Shown here: positions 10,204-20,504 of the stretch, in pieces
How the letters are laid out: each line of letters starts with the position of its first letter
Numbering within the stretch: the stretch's first letter is position 1
Assembly (NCBI GenBank): GCA_023213395.1
Contig: CM041465.1
Coordinates: 99,765,741-99,829,740, forward strand
Reading direction: 5' to 3'
From: Cycas panzhihuaensis
Taxonomy: Eukaryota; Cycadophyta
Length of the DNA: 64,000 nt
Made by a program: the position numbers and the translations under genes
The notes under the pieces: model-generated
What the model saw: the letters and a program-made list of their open reading frames with translations, nothing else
Database searches by the model: none
What the model was told of the DNA's origin: nothing

Positions 10204-10959
10204 ATGAAGGAATCAACCTCTATTGTCACCCATAACCTCACCACCCTTCACTGGCGCACATACGTGTGCGAGCGGCGTCCCCTTCACCCGAAGCTCTCTA
10301 CCGCCGTCAAAATGGAGGTTGAGAAGCTTCTGTACGCTGGGCTTATTACTTCCATTGACTACCCTAAGTGGGTCTCTAATATTGTCCCTGTTGCTAAAAA
10401 GAACAGGGCAATCCGTATATGTGTCGATTTTTGTGGCATCAATAATGCTTATCCCAAGGACAATTTCTCGTTACCCTTCCTCGATCAAATCATTGATTGC
10501 ACCGCCGGATTTGAAGTGATGTCCCTAATGGATGGCTTCTCCGGCTATAACCAAATTCAGATTTCTCGTGAAGACCACCATAAGACAGCCTTCACTACTC
10601 CTTGGGGTACCTTCGCCTATAAGGCGATGCCCTTTGGCCTCAAGAATGCAGGTGCTACTTACCAAAGAGCCATGCATTTTATCTTCCATGACCTCATTAA
10701 TGACACGTTGGAGGTCTTCATGGACAATATGATGGGTCTCTCCCACGTTAGGGCCCATCACCCTTCCGACTTGCGTGCCATCTTCTCGCTATGCCGTAAG
10801 TATCACATCAGTCTAAATCCGCTCAAGTGTGTGTTTGCCATTACCTCGGGTAAACTCCTTAGATTCCTTGTATCCAAACAAGGAATTCAGATTGACCCTG
10901 ACAAAGTCAGAGCGATCCTTGACATGCCGCCACCTAGAACTCAACAACAGATTAAGTGA
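10204..10959 (+). pseudogene. pol (RT): Reverse transcriptase of A2 (Ty3/gypsy), active site altered
   Basis: One open frame of 251 residues carries the RVT_1 motifs in order: EVEKLLYAGLI, RICVDF-GIN, YPLP-like LPFLDQIID, LMDGFSGYNQI, TAFTTPWGTFAYKAMPFGLKNAGATYQRAM (positions about 10580-10670), and NPLKCVFAI. The catalytic Y/F-x-D-D is FMDN: the second Asp is Asn (codon 10726-10728, AAT in GACAAT), a G-to-A change at a former CpG. The homologous site in E still reads FMDD. The frame ends in TGA at 10957, where the thumb should continue. A2 could therefore not synthesise cDNA by itself. Confidence 0.9.
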
Positions 10960-11458
10960 ATTCTAGGGAGGCTTAGTTTTCTTAAGCGCTTTTTAGCCGA
11001 TTTCATTGTGAGCGCTAAACCCCTCATGAACCTATTGAAGAAGGGAGCTCCTTTTGCCTGGTCTGACAAGACCCAAAAGGCCTTCGAAGGACTCAAGGAA
11101 GCCCTAGCTTGGCTCCTACGTTAGCACCTCCCCAGGTTCGATGGGCCCTTCATCTGTACACCTCGATGGCCAGCGAATCCTTGGGTGCTATGCTAGCTTA
11201 GGAGGATGACTCGGGGCGAGAGCTATATTTCATCGGTCGCTCTCGTGGGCTGCAGCTTAACTATTCCCCCACCGAGAAGGAATGCCTCTCCTTGGTCCAC
11301 GCGACCAAGAAGTTCAGGCACTACTTGCTCGGCAACACCACCAAGGTGATCGTTCAATCTAATCCCTTACGATACTTACTAACTCGTTCAGATTTGACGA
11401 GTAGGGCTAGTCGTTGGGCCGTCCTACTCCAAGAATTTGACCTCCATACCGTTAACTA
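10960..11458 (+). pseudogene. pol (RNase H): Native (gypsy) RNase H of A2, degenerate
   Basis: Translation in pieces gives LKKGAPFAW...KAFEGLKEAL, LYTSMASES-LGAMLA, LNYSPTEKECLSLVHATKKFRHYL and SRWAVLLQEFDLHTVN, the usual gypsy RNase H landmarks. The first catalytic Asp (LYTDAS in most gypsy elements) is absent. Stops occur at about 10957, 11122, 11200 and 11458. Loss of the native active site alongside a second RNase H downstream agrees with what is known for Tat-lineage elements, where the native copy decays to a connection-like domain. Confidence 0.75.
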
Positions 11459-11462
11459 GAAA

Positions 11463-12860
11463 TCAAAGAAGGGAATGATAATGGCTGAGCAACTTACGGA
11501 CGCCCCTATCCCTAACTCCTTTGATGCTCCTGTTGACGACTCTCTCCCCGATGAGTCTATCTTGACGATTCAGGGAGCTTCTCCCCATCTGCTCATTGAC
11601 AATGAGTGGTACGATGACATAGTGTGGTATCTTACGCAGTAGCACTACCGCCCCAACGCTAGTAGTAAAGTTAGATCTCGTATCCGGACTTCTGCCATGC
11701 AATATCTCCTCGTAGATGAGGTATTATACAAGAGGTCCTTCGATGGGATCCTCCTCTGTTGCATCACTACTGACGAAGCCGACTAGGTACTTTGCGAATG
11801 CCACCACGGCATTTGTGGAGGTCACTTTGGGGGCCAATCCATGGCTCAGAGGATCCTCCGCATGGGCTATTTTTGGCTGTCCCTCTTTAAGGATGCTCAC
11901 GCCTTTGCTCTGAAATGTCGGCGATGTCAGGAACACGCCAACATTTCCCATGTGCCTTTTGAGGCCCTGCATCCCATTGTTTCGCCATGGCCCTTCGCTC
12001 AGTGGGGACTAGACCTCATTGGGGCTATCTCCCCACCTTGGTCATCGCAGCACAAGTTCATCTTGACTGCCACGGAGTATTTCACCAAATGGGCGGAGGC
12101 CATCCCCTTGATCACTACTCCTGGAAAAACGATTGCCACATTCATTTACCAACATATCATTTGCCATTTCAGAATTCTGGATGTCCTAATCACTGACAAT
12201 GGAACTCCTTTCTGTAATAAGGAGATCGATGAGCTTTGTGAGAAGTTCAAAATTTCTCATAAGACTTCCTCCCCTTACTACCCTCAGGCAAATGGCCAAG
12301 TGGAGTCTTTTAATAAGACTCTTGTCAACATTCTCAAGAATACCGTTGCTCAATCCCAAAAGGATTGGCACCTTCAGTTGCCCTCCGCCTTGTGGGCTTA
12401 CTGCACCTCTATCTGTTCCGCCACGGGAATGACCCCGTTCTCCCTGGTCTATGGTATTGAGGCGGTACTGCCACTGGAGGTGGAGATTCCTTCCTTGCGA
12501 GTCTCCCTTCGAGGTTTCATCGACGAAGAGTCGATCCATCAGGCTCGCGTGCTTTGGACCTCAAGCTTTGGATGAGGCGGCTTAGCGCTATCAAGCTAAC
12601 CTAGCATCCAAAGCCTGCTCACAAAGGGCCTACGATAAACACCTTCGTTCCCGCCCTTTATTTCCTAGGGACTATGTCCTCAAGCTCGAGTATCTCCATG
12701 ACCGTTTGACCAAGTTCAAACCCCGATGGGTTGGTCCTTTCGTCATTATAGAATCCCTCGATAATGGTGCTTACATGATAGCCACCTGGAAGGGCTTGAA
12801 TTTGAGAAAGCTGTTAATGGAAAGTTCCTTGAGAAGTTTTATGCGTGATCTCTCGGCGAT
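11463..12860 (+). pseudogene. pol (INT): Integrase of A2, catalytic core still intact
   Basis: The zinc-binding HHCC motif is complete: His at 11805-11807 and 11823-11825, Cys at 11916-11918 and 11925-11927. The DDE core follows: Asp 12012-12014 (GLDLIG), Asp 12195-12197 (TDNGTPF), Glu 12303-12305 (GQVESFN), giving D-x35-E. The core lies in one open frame 11841-12575. A GPF-type C-terminal module, PRWVGPFVII, is at 12724-12753. Breaks: TAG at about 11641 and 11784, a stop after 12575, and a frameshift into the C-terminus. The family inserts the cDNA with a 5-bp duplication, matching GTTTG here. The homologous core in E runs on the minus strand (61900-60860). Confidence 0.88.
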
Positions 12861-13569
12861 CTCTTCGCCCTGCTCCGAAATGAGCCTAAACTACCATCTT
12901 AGGTTGTCTCCATTCTTCCCAATCACGGGTAGAATGGCAATTTAAGATGGACCCTTCTTCTTCCTTCTGGTTCCTTCCGTGGAACCCGTGTTCCCGTATC
13001 CTCTCGGAAACCCTTGTGTCGTCTTGCTTGGGCATTCCCCAATTAGGAGGACGCTTGGAAGCATCGTCACTCCTCTTTCCCGCCTGTCGTTTCCTTCGTA
13101 TATTCTGCTATGCTCTTCCGTAGACGTGTATGCCGCTCTATCCTCTAACCTCACACCTCTCTGTCGTCCCACTCATGACGTGTGTGTGTGCTCATGTTAG
13201 ACATATAGCCATACATGGAAGGAAACGTGTGCATACAATAAAATATTCATAACATAAAACATCCACAACATAACATTTACAACACAAAATAACCATACAT
13301 GTCATCCACATGATACATCATACACAGCATCTCATATCCAAATGGGGTTCCAATTACCCCACGCATATATATATATATATATATATACATCCAAAAATCA
13401 TGCCACATCATACATCCTGGGAAGCTGGTATCCTTGCAGGGGGGGTACAATCATATGATCCTATATATGACCCCCTGGAGGCCCGTGCTTTCCCCTGTTA
13501 AAACCATATGTACATATCCTACTGTTGCGGCCCCGCTACTGGGGTGCCATCTCCCGGTCTCTGTGATCC
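12861..13569 (+). other. Spacer between integrase and the antisense gene of A2
   Basis: No open frame was recognised. It includes a short motif AAATGAGCCTAAACTACCA (about 12878-12896), single copy here but expanded into a 29-bp tandem array in E, and an AT dinucleotide run at 13365-13387. The stretch 13340-13569 is collinear with 59900-60180 of E on the opposite strand, so it belongs to the element. It would be the 3' untranslated part of both the sense pol transcript and the antisense gene. Confidence 0.6.
13365..13387. repeat. (AT)n microsatellite
   Basis: About 11 AT units inside the A2 spacer. The E copy has an interrupted version near 60168-60182. Confidence 0.85.
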
Positions 13570-14109
13570 CTATCCTGGGGACCACATGCCTCTGAGGCTC
13601 CTCCTGGGCCTCTGCGAGCTGCCTGCCTTGCTCTCCTCATCCCGCGGACGTTTCGGGGTCGTCACCGCCGTGTGGGTGTGCGTCCTACTCCTGCTTGACC
13701 TCGATACCATCTGCGCGACCAGCTGATCATATCGGCTTCATCGATCCGCTCCCGGGTGCCTCCTCTGTCCCCACAGGGCGCTCTGAGCACCTTTGCCGGT
13801 GGGTTCTACTCTCGGCATCTCCACCTGCTCCGCCATGTGCCTCTAGAGCCTGTACCCGTTTGTGTAGCTCATCTCTCTCGTGTCTCGCATCATCTCTCTC
13901 CTCCTGCAGTCGTCCATGGGATGTTGCGTGCTCTTGGGACTCGGCAGCCCATATGTCCCTCGCCCTCATCAACGGGGCGAATGCCTCTCTGTGGGCACTT
14001 GCCGCTCTAGGCTCGTCACCTGCCTAGATGGGCGGTTGTCCCTCTGCGTACACCTGAGGGAACATCTCTCTCACCACAGCCTCTACCAATCTCTGGATCG
14101 CTGCTGCAC

Positions 14110-14220
14110 CTGCCAATACAACATGCCATGTGTCAGTTCACATCTCACCATATGCCATGATCAAATTAAACCAAATATCTATCTGGATGCCAAACGACTC
14201 TGGAAAGGGTTAGGTCTCAC
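14110..14220 (-). other. Intron 2 of the antisense gene
   Basis: Minus-strand donor GTGAGACC at 14220 and acceptor TTGGCAG ending at 14110, 111 bp. Removing it joins an acidic Glu/Ala-rich frame (about 14400-14221) to the IQRLVEAVVREMF frame leading into the coiled coil, without a shift. Confidence 0.6.
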
Positions 14221-15420
14221 CTGCTGTGGTCGCCGGCTCCTCTGGTCGTGCGGCATCCTCCCCTCCTAGCTCTTCGCCAGCTGCGGGTCCCTCATCCTCT
14301 GGCACCTCCTCTATCTGGGCCTCTCTCCTCGCAGGGGTGGGCCCAGCTCTCGCCCCTCCGGATCCCATCATGATCGCGACTGCGAGCCACAGTCACGGGT
14401 CCCCTGACCTCGCCCTGTGCTCCTGACGGTCATGCCTCTCCTCCGGCAGCTCCAGATGGACCCTCTGTGTCTCCTGCTGTCCCTGAGGGACTTGCCTCCC
14501 CTGCAGGTTGTGATGGGCCGGCCCCACCATCTCTATCATCTCCGTCATCCCCGTCATCTCTGCTGCCATCGCCTATGGGCACTCCTCCTCTGCCCGCCTT
14601 GTCGTCGCTATCCCACCTCACCGTCCTGTAGGGCTCTGCTATGTAGTCTGGGAGGGTGAGGAGGTCTAGTGACGTGGCCTCCACTGATCGCCAAACATGG
14701 GCCATGTCCTTCGTCCCCCTCAGTCTCGTCTGCCACCTGTGGACCATCGGGGCCTGCTCTGTGATGGGGTGTGGTCCCCCCGTTGGTGCCACTGCCGCGA
14801 AGTGATCGAAAAACCAACACTGTAACATTGTGCTATACGATAGCCCACCTCTTCCAGTCATCCTGATAGTATCCAGCTAGGCGATCAGGTTCGCCGCTAT
14901 CAAGGCCGCCCAATCCATCCTCTCGCTGGGTTCGCAGTGGCGAACTGCATCCATCCACCCGCCTGGTACCTCCCTATAGTTCTGTTTCCAGGAAATCGAG
15001 CGAATGCATAATATAACCCGGTTTCCTCACAGGAATCACGACATCGATCTTGTTTGGAGGGGCTCCCCTCGCTCCCATCTGTCGCCTCACAGTAGAGCAG
15101 GCTGCCTCACTGTCTTTGCCTCAGTGTTGGGCAGCATCCCTAGTCTCACCGGCCTCCCACAGCCGGAACTCCCGATGTCATGGGATATCTCTCGGCGTGG
15201 CCAATCCGTCACCTACCTGCGGTAGGTGGAACACATGTCTCCTCCTGTCTCAATGGGACACTATGTCAACCAACAATCTCTGATCCGATGTGTATTGAGG
15301 TGTCTTAAGGGCCTTGTATAGGCCGCACCTCTGTAGGATCTCCCTATCCTCCTGTGTTGCCATCTCCATATAGCTCAGCATAGCCATACCTACGTTCTCG
15401 TGGTTGCTCTGCGAGGGCGG

Positions 15421-15886
15421 CTGTTCACATCAAAAACAACTCAAGTCAGTCTCATGTCAGTTACTGCCACCCCTTGCCCTCTCAAATCTCTCTCTGCCTG
15501 AGATTTGGAGCTCTTTTGACCCTCATGTCTATTTTTCTGCCTTTACGCCCGTCTGCACTAAACTTGGTAGTGCAGCTAAGTTTGGCATGGGTCCCGGTGA
15601 TCGTGGGGCCAGCGGTAATCACGACTGCCGCGATCATTCTTGCGGATGCAACGGCGCTCCCAAAGGGGATTTATACTGAAAAACCCAAAATTTTTCTGGT
15701 GGACCTCGTGGGGCCCACCAGGACTAGGGCTCCCTAATGCCCAAGTCCCCGCCTCTTTCTGGGTCTGATTCAGACTCCGAAAGGGCTCCGGTTGCCCATA
15801 AGGGGCACTAAAATCATGTAAAAAACCTTAAAAAACCAACAAACTTTGAACTTTAAGATAGGCTGGGTTTAGTGATATTTACTCAC
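15421..15886 (-). other. Intron 1 of the antisense gene
   Basis: Minus-strand donor GTGAGTAAAT at 15886, acceptor TTTTTGATGTGAACAG ending at 15421, with CTGAC branch-like sequences just upstream. Phase 0. In element C a 24-bp exon of identical length ends in the same GAT CCA followed by GT. Confidence 0.62.
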
Positions 15887-15910
15887 TGGATCCCGTCTCG
15901 CTACCGCCAT

Positions 15911-16591
15911 GTCGTCCGGTCAGTCGCGTTGGCTCTCTCCGCTCTCCGATCCGACGGTCTGATCTCCCTCTGCGTGCCTCCAAAGTTGGGTGGCGCTCCG
16001 CTGCATAAGGAAATGGCTCTGGTTTCATACGAGAGCCGGTGAAAATGAATCCATTTTCCCGTTAATTTCCTTATATAGGCGGGGGCCCCAACGGGCACTT
16101 CCTCCGTTTTTGGTCTCATGACGGTCGTTGGGACCGCCAATCATGGTCGATCACCTTTGCCTTCTGGCCCTATCATCAATTGCATTGTATTGACGCCCTT
16201 TCTGCTCTCCCTTGTAAGGGCATTTATGGTGCCTCATTATCGCACTTTTGCCAAGCCCCTTCTGCATCGTTTTACGCGCTACTCCGTGCTGCAGAGTTTA
16301 TACTCGTTTGGCTCGTTTCGTCACCCTGGACTCGTTCCCGTGGCCCTTTCTCGCTCTTGGGGTCCCCAAAGGGAATGCTCCCCCGCCCGGGGGCATGTTT
16401 CGCTTTCTGAAGTGACCTTTTGGCGCCCCAGGAGGCTTTTCCTCCCAACCACTCTCTGCCGGTGATCGGATTGCTTGCTCTCGCCCTGGGTAACCTCATT
16501 GCTAGGTCCTCCTACCCTTCACGGCCACTTTCTGCTTGCCTTTTGAGTGTTACTTTCACTATCTATTGACTGCTTGGATTTTGTGTCATCT
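15911..16591. other. Intergenic part between antisense gene and extra RNase H
   Basis: Head-to-head spacer between the minus-strand antisense gene and the plus-strand extra RNase H. It holds the antisense TATA box and is shared with A1 (1-410) and in weaker form with C (42700-43390). The open frames in it are not shared between copies. It may act as a divergent promoter; no proof. Confidence 0.45.
16069..16079 (-). promoter_or_regulatory. TATA box of the antisense gene (A2)
   Basis: Minus-strand CCTATATAAGG, about 160 bp upstream of the proposed ATG at 15910 and conserved at 9-19 in A1. The sequence is nearly symmetric, so a plus-strand role for the downstream RNase H cannot be excluded. Confidence 0.5.
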
Positions 16592-17119
16592 ATGTCCGTC
16601 TACATCTTTACCAACGCCGGAAGCTACGGTAACCCTGGACCTTCCGCCACTGTATGGGTTCTCCGCAGCCCTTCTGGACATGATCTCCTCCGCTCTGGGA
16701 TCTTCCTCCCAAAGGCTACCAACAACGAAGCCAAATATACAGCTGTTATTGAAGCCCTTACTAATGCCCTCTGTTTCCATTATAGATCCATTGTTTTGCT
16801 TTGCGACTCTCAAGTTGTGGTGTCTCATCTCACCCAGGTTTACCAGGTGCGATGCCCTCACTTGAGGACTCTTGCTTCTGCTGCCAGATCTCTCCTGGCC
16901 TGCTTTTCTTCTATTGATATCCAGCATATCCCTCGGGCTCTCAACGCTGAGGTAGATAGTCTCATTCACCTCATCCTTGAGCGCCGCCTTCCTCTCCTTG
17001 CTGACCATCCCTGAGGCTTATCTGGCCCTCCTGTCGCCCAAGCCCCAGGCCATCTCACACTTTGCTTTGCGATCCGTTTGCACCTCCGAAACCTGGCCAC
17101 TGATGAGGTAAAACTATAG
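16592..17119 (+). pseudogene. Extra RNase H (RVT_3/archaeal type) of A2
   Basis: Start at ATG 16592 (MSVYIF). RNase H landmarks: GNPGP, NNEAKY with catalytic Glu 16727-16729, LLCDSQ with Asp 16805-16807, IPRALNAEVDSL with Asp 16955-16957. The first catalytic Asp is replaced by Asn (AAC 16613-16615, within ACCAAC). The frame stops at TGA 17012-17014, but beyond it, in the same frame, runs a tail with HLRNLATDEVKL to TAG at 17117-17119. A1 has the same tail, and in C the TGA position reads as a sense codon, so TGA probably arose from CGA. The domain would degrade RNA in RNA:DNA hybrids during reverse transcription, if active. Confidence 0.82.
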
Positions 17120-17416
17120 TGCCTACTCTTTGCTTACTCTTTACTTGACCCTGCATGCTTCTTTGCATCCTTTGTGGTGGGGGCAGCCCCCTCACCTGTC
17201 TCATTCTTCCAGTCTGTTCTCAGGTGGCTTATAGGCAGCCCCTATGATGTCTCCACTGCTGCTTTCGTATCCACACGTTCCGCCATGACACTCGCCGGCG
17301 CCCTTGCCTATTGTTATGATCTTGATTGATATATCTATATACACATGTGCTACTGACAGTTGTGTTGCTAGCATTCGCCATCACACCAGGCTTCCGAGCA
17401 GCGAGGCTCTGCTGCC
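17120..17416 (+). other. 3' untranslated part of A2 internal region
   Basis: No coding potential. It aligns closely with 922-1223 of A1, including CCATGACACTC at 17284. It leads into the polypurine tract. Confidence 0.6.
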
Positions 17417-17426
17417 AAGGGGGCAG
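17417..17426 (+). other. Polypurine tract of A2
   Basis: AAGGGGGCAG directly before the 3' LTR; identical to the A1 tract at 1224-1233. Confidence 0.88.
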
Positions 17427-19988
17427 TGTTTCCCAGCTTCCGGGAATGGATACAGAATCACCGACTCAGGTAAGTGCAGGTATCTTTCTCGCATTGTCAT
17501 CGCTTTCATTTGATGAGTGTTTACTTGCATGTCTGCATGTGTGTAGCTTTGCGGGCGACTTTGCCATCGTCCACACTTGTTTTAGCCTATGACGACTATA
17601 GCAGGGGCACACTCCTAGCGAGTGTGGCACCCTGGTGGCCACTTCACTTCCCGCATCTGCCCTTCTCACTTCAAGACCCACTTAGTTTGCGCCACCTCTG
17701 CCTGTGTGATGACCCGTCATCGTTTGGTCAACTTGCCATCCTGGTTGAGCCATATTTTTGCTCCTTTAGACCCGTTTGTTGGCTTGTTTACCCCCGGGTA
17801 GGCGTCTCAGCCCCCCATTGGTCCTTTTGGTCATCTGACCTTTGGTGGCGGGCCTATTTCTATCCACAGGTTCGTCTGGCTGAATATTCGCGATGCTGGA
17901 GTTCTGGCAGATGACGGTGTCATAATTTATTTTTTAAAATCCACCATGGCAATTTCGCATTTATTGCAAAACTGCCACGTGGCTCGCGACTTAATTCTCT
18001 CCCAGCCGCGCTCTAATTGCTCGCTTTAGGGTTTGGTTTGAGTACTTAAGCCATTTTTGACTCATTTTTGGGGGATTCTTTTGCTCACTTTTGGATTGCT
18101 CTTCAAGGAAACAACATTCTGCTCTGCTCTTCCCTGTTGTTCTACTGCTATCACTGGACCTGCGTCACTCCTAACAGCGCCCTGCTCTCCTTTGGTGTGG
18201 CTAGGACATTCTCCCAGCCCCTCATGCACCTTGGAGAGGGCCCCTTGGAGTGGTTCCAGTAGATCTTTGCCCAGGCAGTCCACAAGTGCTCCAAGTGCAG
18301 GTGTTTTCCCTCCAACCTCCTTAGCAGGGCCCCAAACCTGCTGCACTCCAGATCTGGGCTGATTTCTCAGCCCCTCTTCGCTGCCCTTTGGCTGAGGCAA
18401 GTCTCTTGCCTCCCTCACTCAGGTATTTCTTAGTTTACATTATTTTTCTTGTGATATTTATTCTCCATCTTGCCTGCTCCTTGCTTGTCCTCGTGAGTTT
18501 GGTCCTTTTCCTTTTAGTGCGCTAATTTGCCACTGCTTTTGTGCCTCTTACCTGCGTTTGCTGCTCAAGGCAGCGGCGTTGAGGGTTGGCATAGGCTTTG
18601 GGAAGGAGCTGGGTGGATTTCGTACCACCTTCCACGCTCCCTAAGTGGCTTTAAGCCCTCCAAAGCCTCCCTCTCGCCCCGTGCTATCCTTGGCATGCAA
18701 GCAAGGGTTCGTAGGCCGTCTTTTGGCCGCTAAAACCAGCGTTGTCACAAGTTGCAGCGCTGATTTGAGGGCCTTTGTTTAGGTTTGGGCAACCCACATA
18801 AGTCCCAACCGCTAGTCTTTGCCTAACTTTCTTCCCGGCTGCCCGGCTTGCTCCTCATAGCATCCCGAATCGCCGTAGGTTTTCCTTGGCCCCTCTTTGC
18901 CTCTTTGTTGCCGTTTCCAGCTCTTACTCTTGGCCTTGCCCTCGCTGCCTTGTGGCTCCTAGGGGGGGGGGGGGGGGTTAGGGCGTCATTTGCGGGAGGT
19001 GGGCCACTCCGAGGCTCACCGATCTTTTACTTCCGCTTTGGTTACTCTCTTTTGTGTACTTTCATTATTGGATTGATACTAACACGTGTGTATTTAGATT
19101 CATATTCGTATTATTTAGACATATATTGTAGAATCTTGTATCGCATGTTAGTATCCTTCCTCCGGGAAGGGAGAGTTTACCATTGCTTGCAGGTACTTGG
19201 GGAGCGTGGGGGATATCATCCGTTAGCCCCGTTGCCAGTAAGTGCCCTTGTATACATTGTGCTTTCGTATTTCTTCATTTATTAGCTTTTGCTTCCTTCC
19301 TTTCTTTAGCACCGCATTTGTTTTTTCCGGGGAAGGTAAGGGAGCCCATTTTCAATCCGCCGCAACATCCTGCATCCAACGCGCCGTGTGGAGTAGCTTG
19401 GTGCCCCTTCGAGACGGCCTTCGTCACGCATGCCCTCGGTCCAGGTGCACATCTTACTCTACCTTGCTACCTTATTTCCTTTTGGTTTCTCCTTTAATAA
19501 TTAGCACATTGGAAAATAAAAAGGAAATTTGGTTTTGCATTTCGTTATGTTTCATTTGTTTTACTATATGCATCTTTGCCATCTATAGGAAAGATTATAG
19601 GAACTTTTCTCCTCTACCTTTCCTCTTCTCCTCTTAGCCACACAAGTTTCTTGCTCTCGCATTGCTTGTGTACCCTGTTAGTTTTTTTCGGCACACTCTT
19701 GATCTATTTCCCTTGGATCTTCTCCTTCCCCTTCCAGCCACCCAAGGGTATGAGGGTCCTGTCCCTAGGTCAACCCAAGTTTGCCCTACGCATCTTCACC
19801 CTTTGTCTGAAGTGGTGGAGGATCACCTGATAGTAGCCATATTCCATTGCAGATCCCGAACTCGCGCTCCGGCGCACGGGGCGCTCTGCGTGGTAACTAT
19901 TTTCCTCATAGGTTCCACCTTCAGTTATATCACCACCCACTCTCACCACACCTATTAGTTAGGTAGCTATCCCGTAGATGCGCGTCTA
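17427..19988 (+). mobile_element. 3' LTR of A2
   Basis: Begins TGTTTCCC and ends GCGCGTCTA, where the terminal CA has become TA by one transition. 2562 bp. Motifs: hairpin 17608-17626, G-box 17974-17983, TACTTAAG 18043-18050, core 19329-19348. It contains a 16-G run (18962-18977) where the 5' LTR has GGGAGGGG. Confidence 0.92.
18962..18977. repeat. Poly-G run in A2 3' LTR
   Basis: Sixteen G in a row, expanded relative to the 5' LTR (about 5066-5077). Could be partly an assembly or sequencing artefact, as long homopolymers are error-prone. Confidence 0.8.
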
Positions 19989-19993
19989 GTTTG
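19989..19993. repeat. Right target-site duplication of A2 (GTTTG)
   Basis: Matches 3494-3498 exactly and continues into the A1 LTR tandem repeat. Confidence 0.9.
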
Positions 19994-20504
19994 CAACCTT
20001 CCCCTTTTGGGTTTGCAACCTTTGTCCTTAGTTTGTAAGCTTTTCCCTTACCGTCTTAGCTTACATTGGTTCTACTCCATTTGCCTGTGTGCCTTTGGCA
20101 CCCTCATCCTTTTTGGTTACTCTTCACATTTCCCCTTAGTTTTCTCCACTCATCTGAGCAACCAAGGGAGCCTCGGCCGTGGGTTATTCACCTACTTGTT
20201 TCCCTTTGCTATGAGGAACCTTTAAGGGTTTCTCTCCCTTCCCTTCTGGCCATCCAAGGGTGGGGGGACCCTTCTCCAAGATCTATCTTGGTCATTCTTC
20301 TGCCTCTCCTTCTCTTAGTAGAAGTGGAGAACCACCTTTAGGTAGCTGGGTACCATCCGCAGGTCCCAAACTCACGTTGTGGTGCATGGGGCACCCTGCA
20401 TGGTATTTGCCTTGCTTGTAGGTTCTTATCTGCACCTGATAGTGCCATTGACCACCCTCGTTACTCCTACTCAGTTAGGTAGCTATCCCGTAGATGCGCA
20501 TCCA
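19994..20504 (+). mobile_element. 3' LTR of A1, second part
   Basis: Continues the A1 LTR after A2. It resembles 5700-6077 of the A2 LTR (GAACTCGCG-like block, GTTAGGTAGCTATCC) and ends GCGCATCCA at 20504, matching the A2 LTR end GCGCGTCCA. Confidence 0.88.

Larger units (their letters stand above)
13570..15910 (-). pseudogene. Antisense spliced gene of A2 with plant-mobile-domain-like protein
   Basis: On the minus strand, exon 1 is ATG 15910 to 15887 (eight codons ending in GAT CCA, then GTGAGT). Exon 2 is 15420-14221, exon 3 runs from 14109. Both splice joins keep the frame. Exon 2 begins with a segment rich in Met and Glu containing CGLYKAL, then RLLVDIVSH, HVFHLP and ATPRD, and later LQCWFFDHF, VHRWQTRLRGT, LDLLT and AEPYRTV: the order and spacing resemble the plant mobile domain (PF10536), seen in host proteins such as MAIN/MAIL1 and in plant transposons. 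Exon 3 has a charged coiled coil (ERDDARHERDELHKRVQALEAH, about 13840-13905) and, after a frameshift near 13735, a basic KRPRDEE end. Damage: TGA at 15250-15252, two more stops and a frameshift in exon 2, a stop at 14430-14432 and one near 14025. Antisense ORFs after integrase are known in Tat elements; the PMD assignment is mine. Confidence 0.7.
3499..19988 (+). mobile_element. Element A2: complete Ty3/gypsy, Tat/Ogre-like, nested in A1
   Basis: A 16.5-kb element with both LTRs and a 5-bp target duplication. Order: 5' LTR 3499-6077; leader; gag 6320-8424; protease; linker; reverse transcriptase 10204-10959; native RNase H; integrase to about 12860; antisense PMD-like gene 13570-15910 (minus); extra RNase H 16592-17119; polypurine tract 17417-17426; 3' LTR 17427-19988. 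The second RNase H, the long post-integrase region, the antisense gene and the Gag knuckle CX2HX4HX4C point to the Tat lineage. In the first 310 bp of the two LTRs I count about 15 differences by eye, almost all transitions, so the insertion is not recent. Internal frames carry stops and frameshifts; the element is not autonomous now. Confidence 0.92.

Noticed and set aside
13695-14659. Plus-strand frames over the antisense gene
   Set aside because: Compositional shadows of the minus-strand coding exons; they match nothing and are not kept in C.
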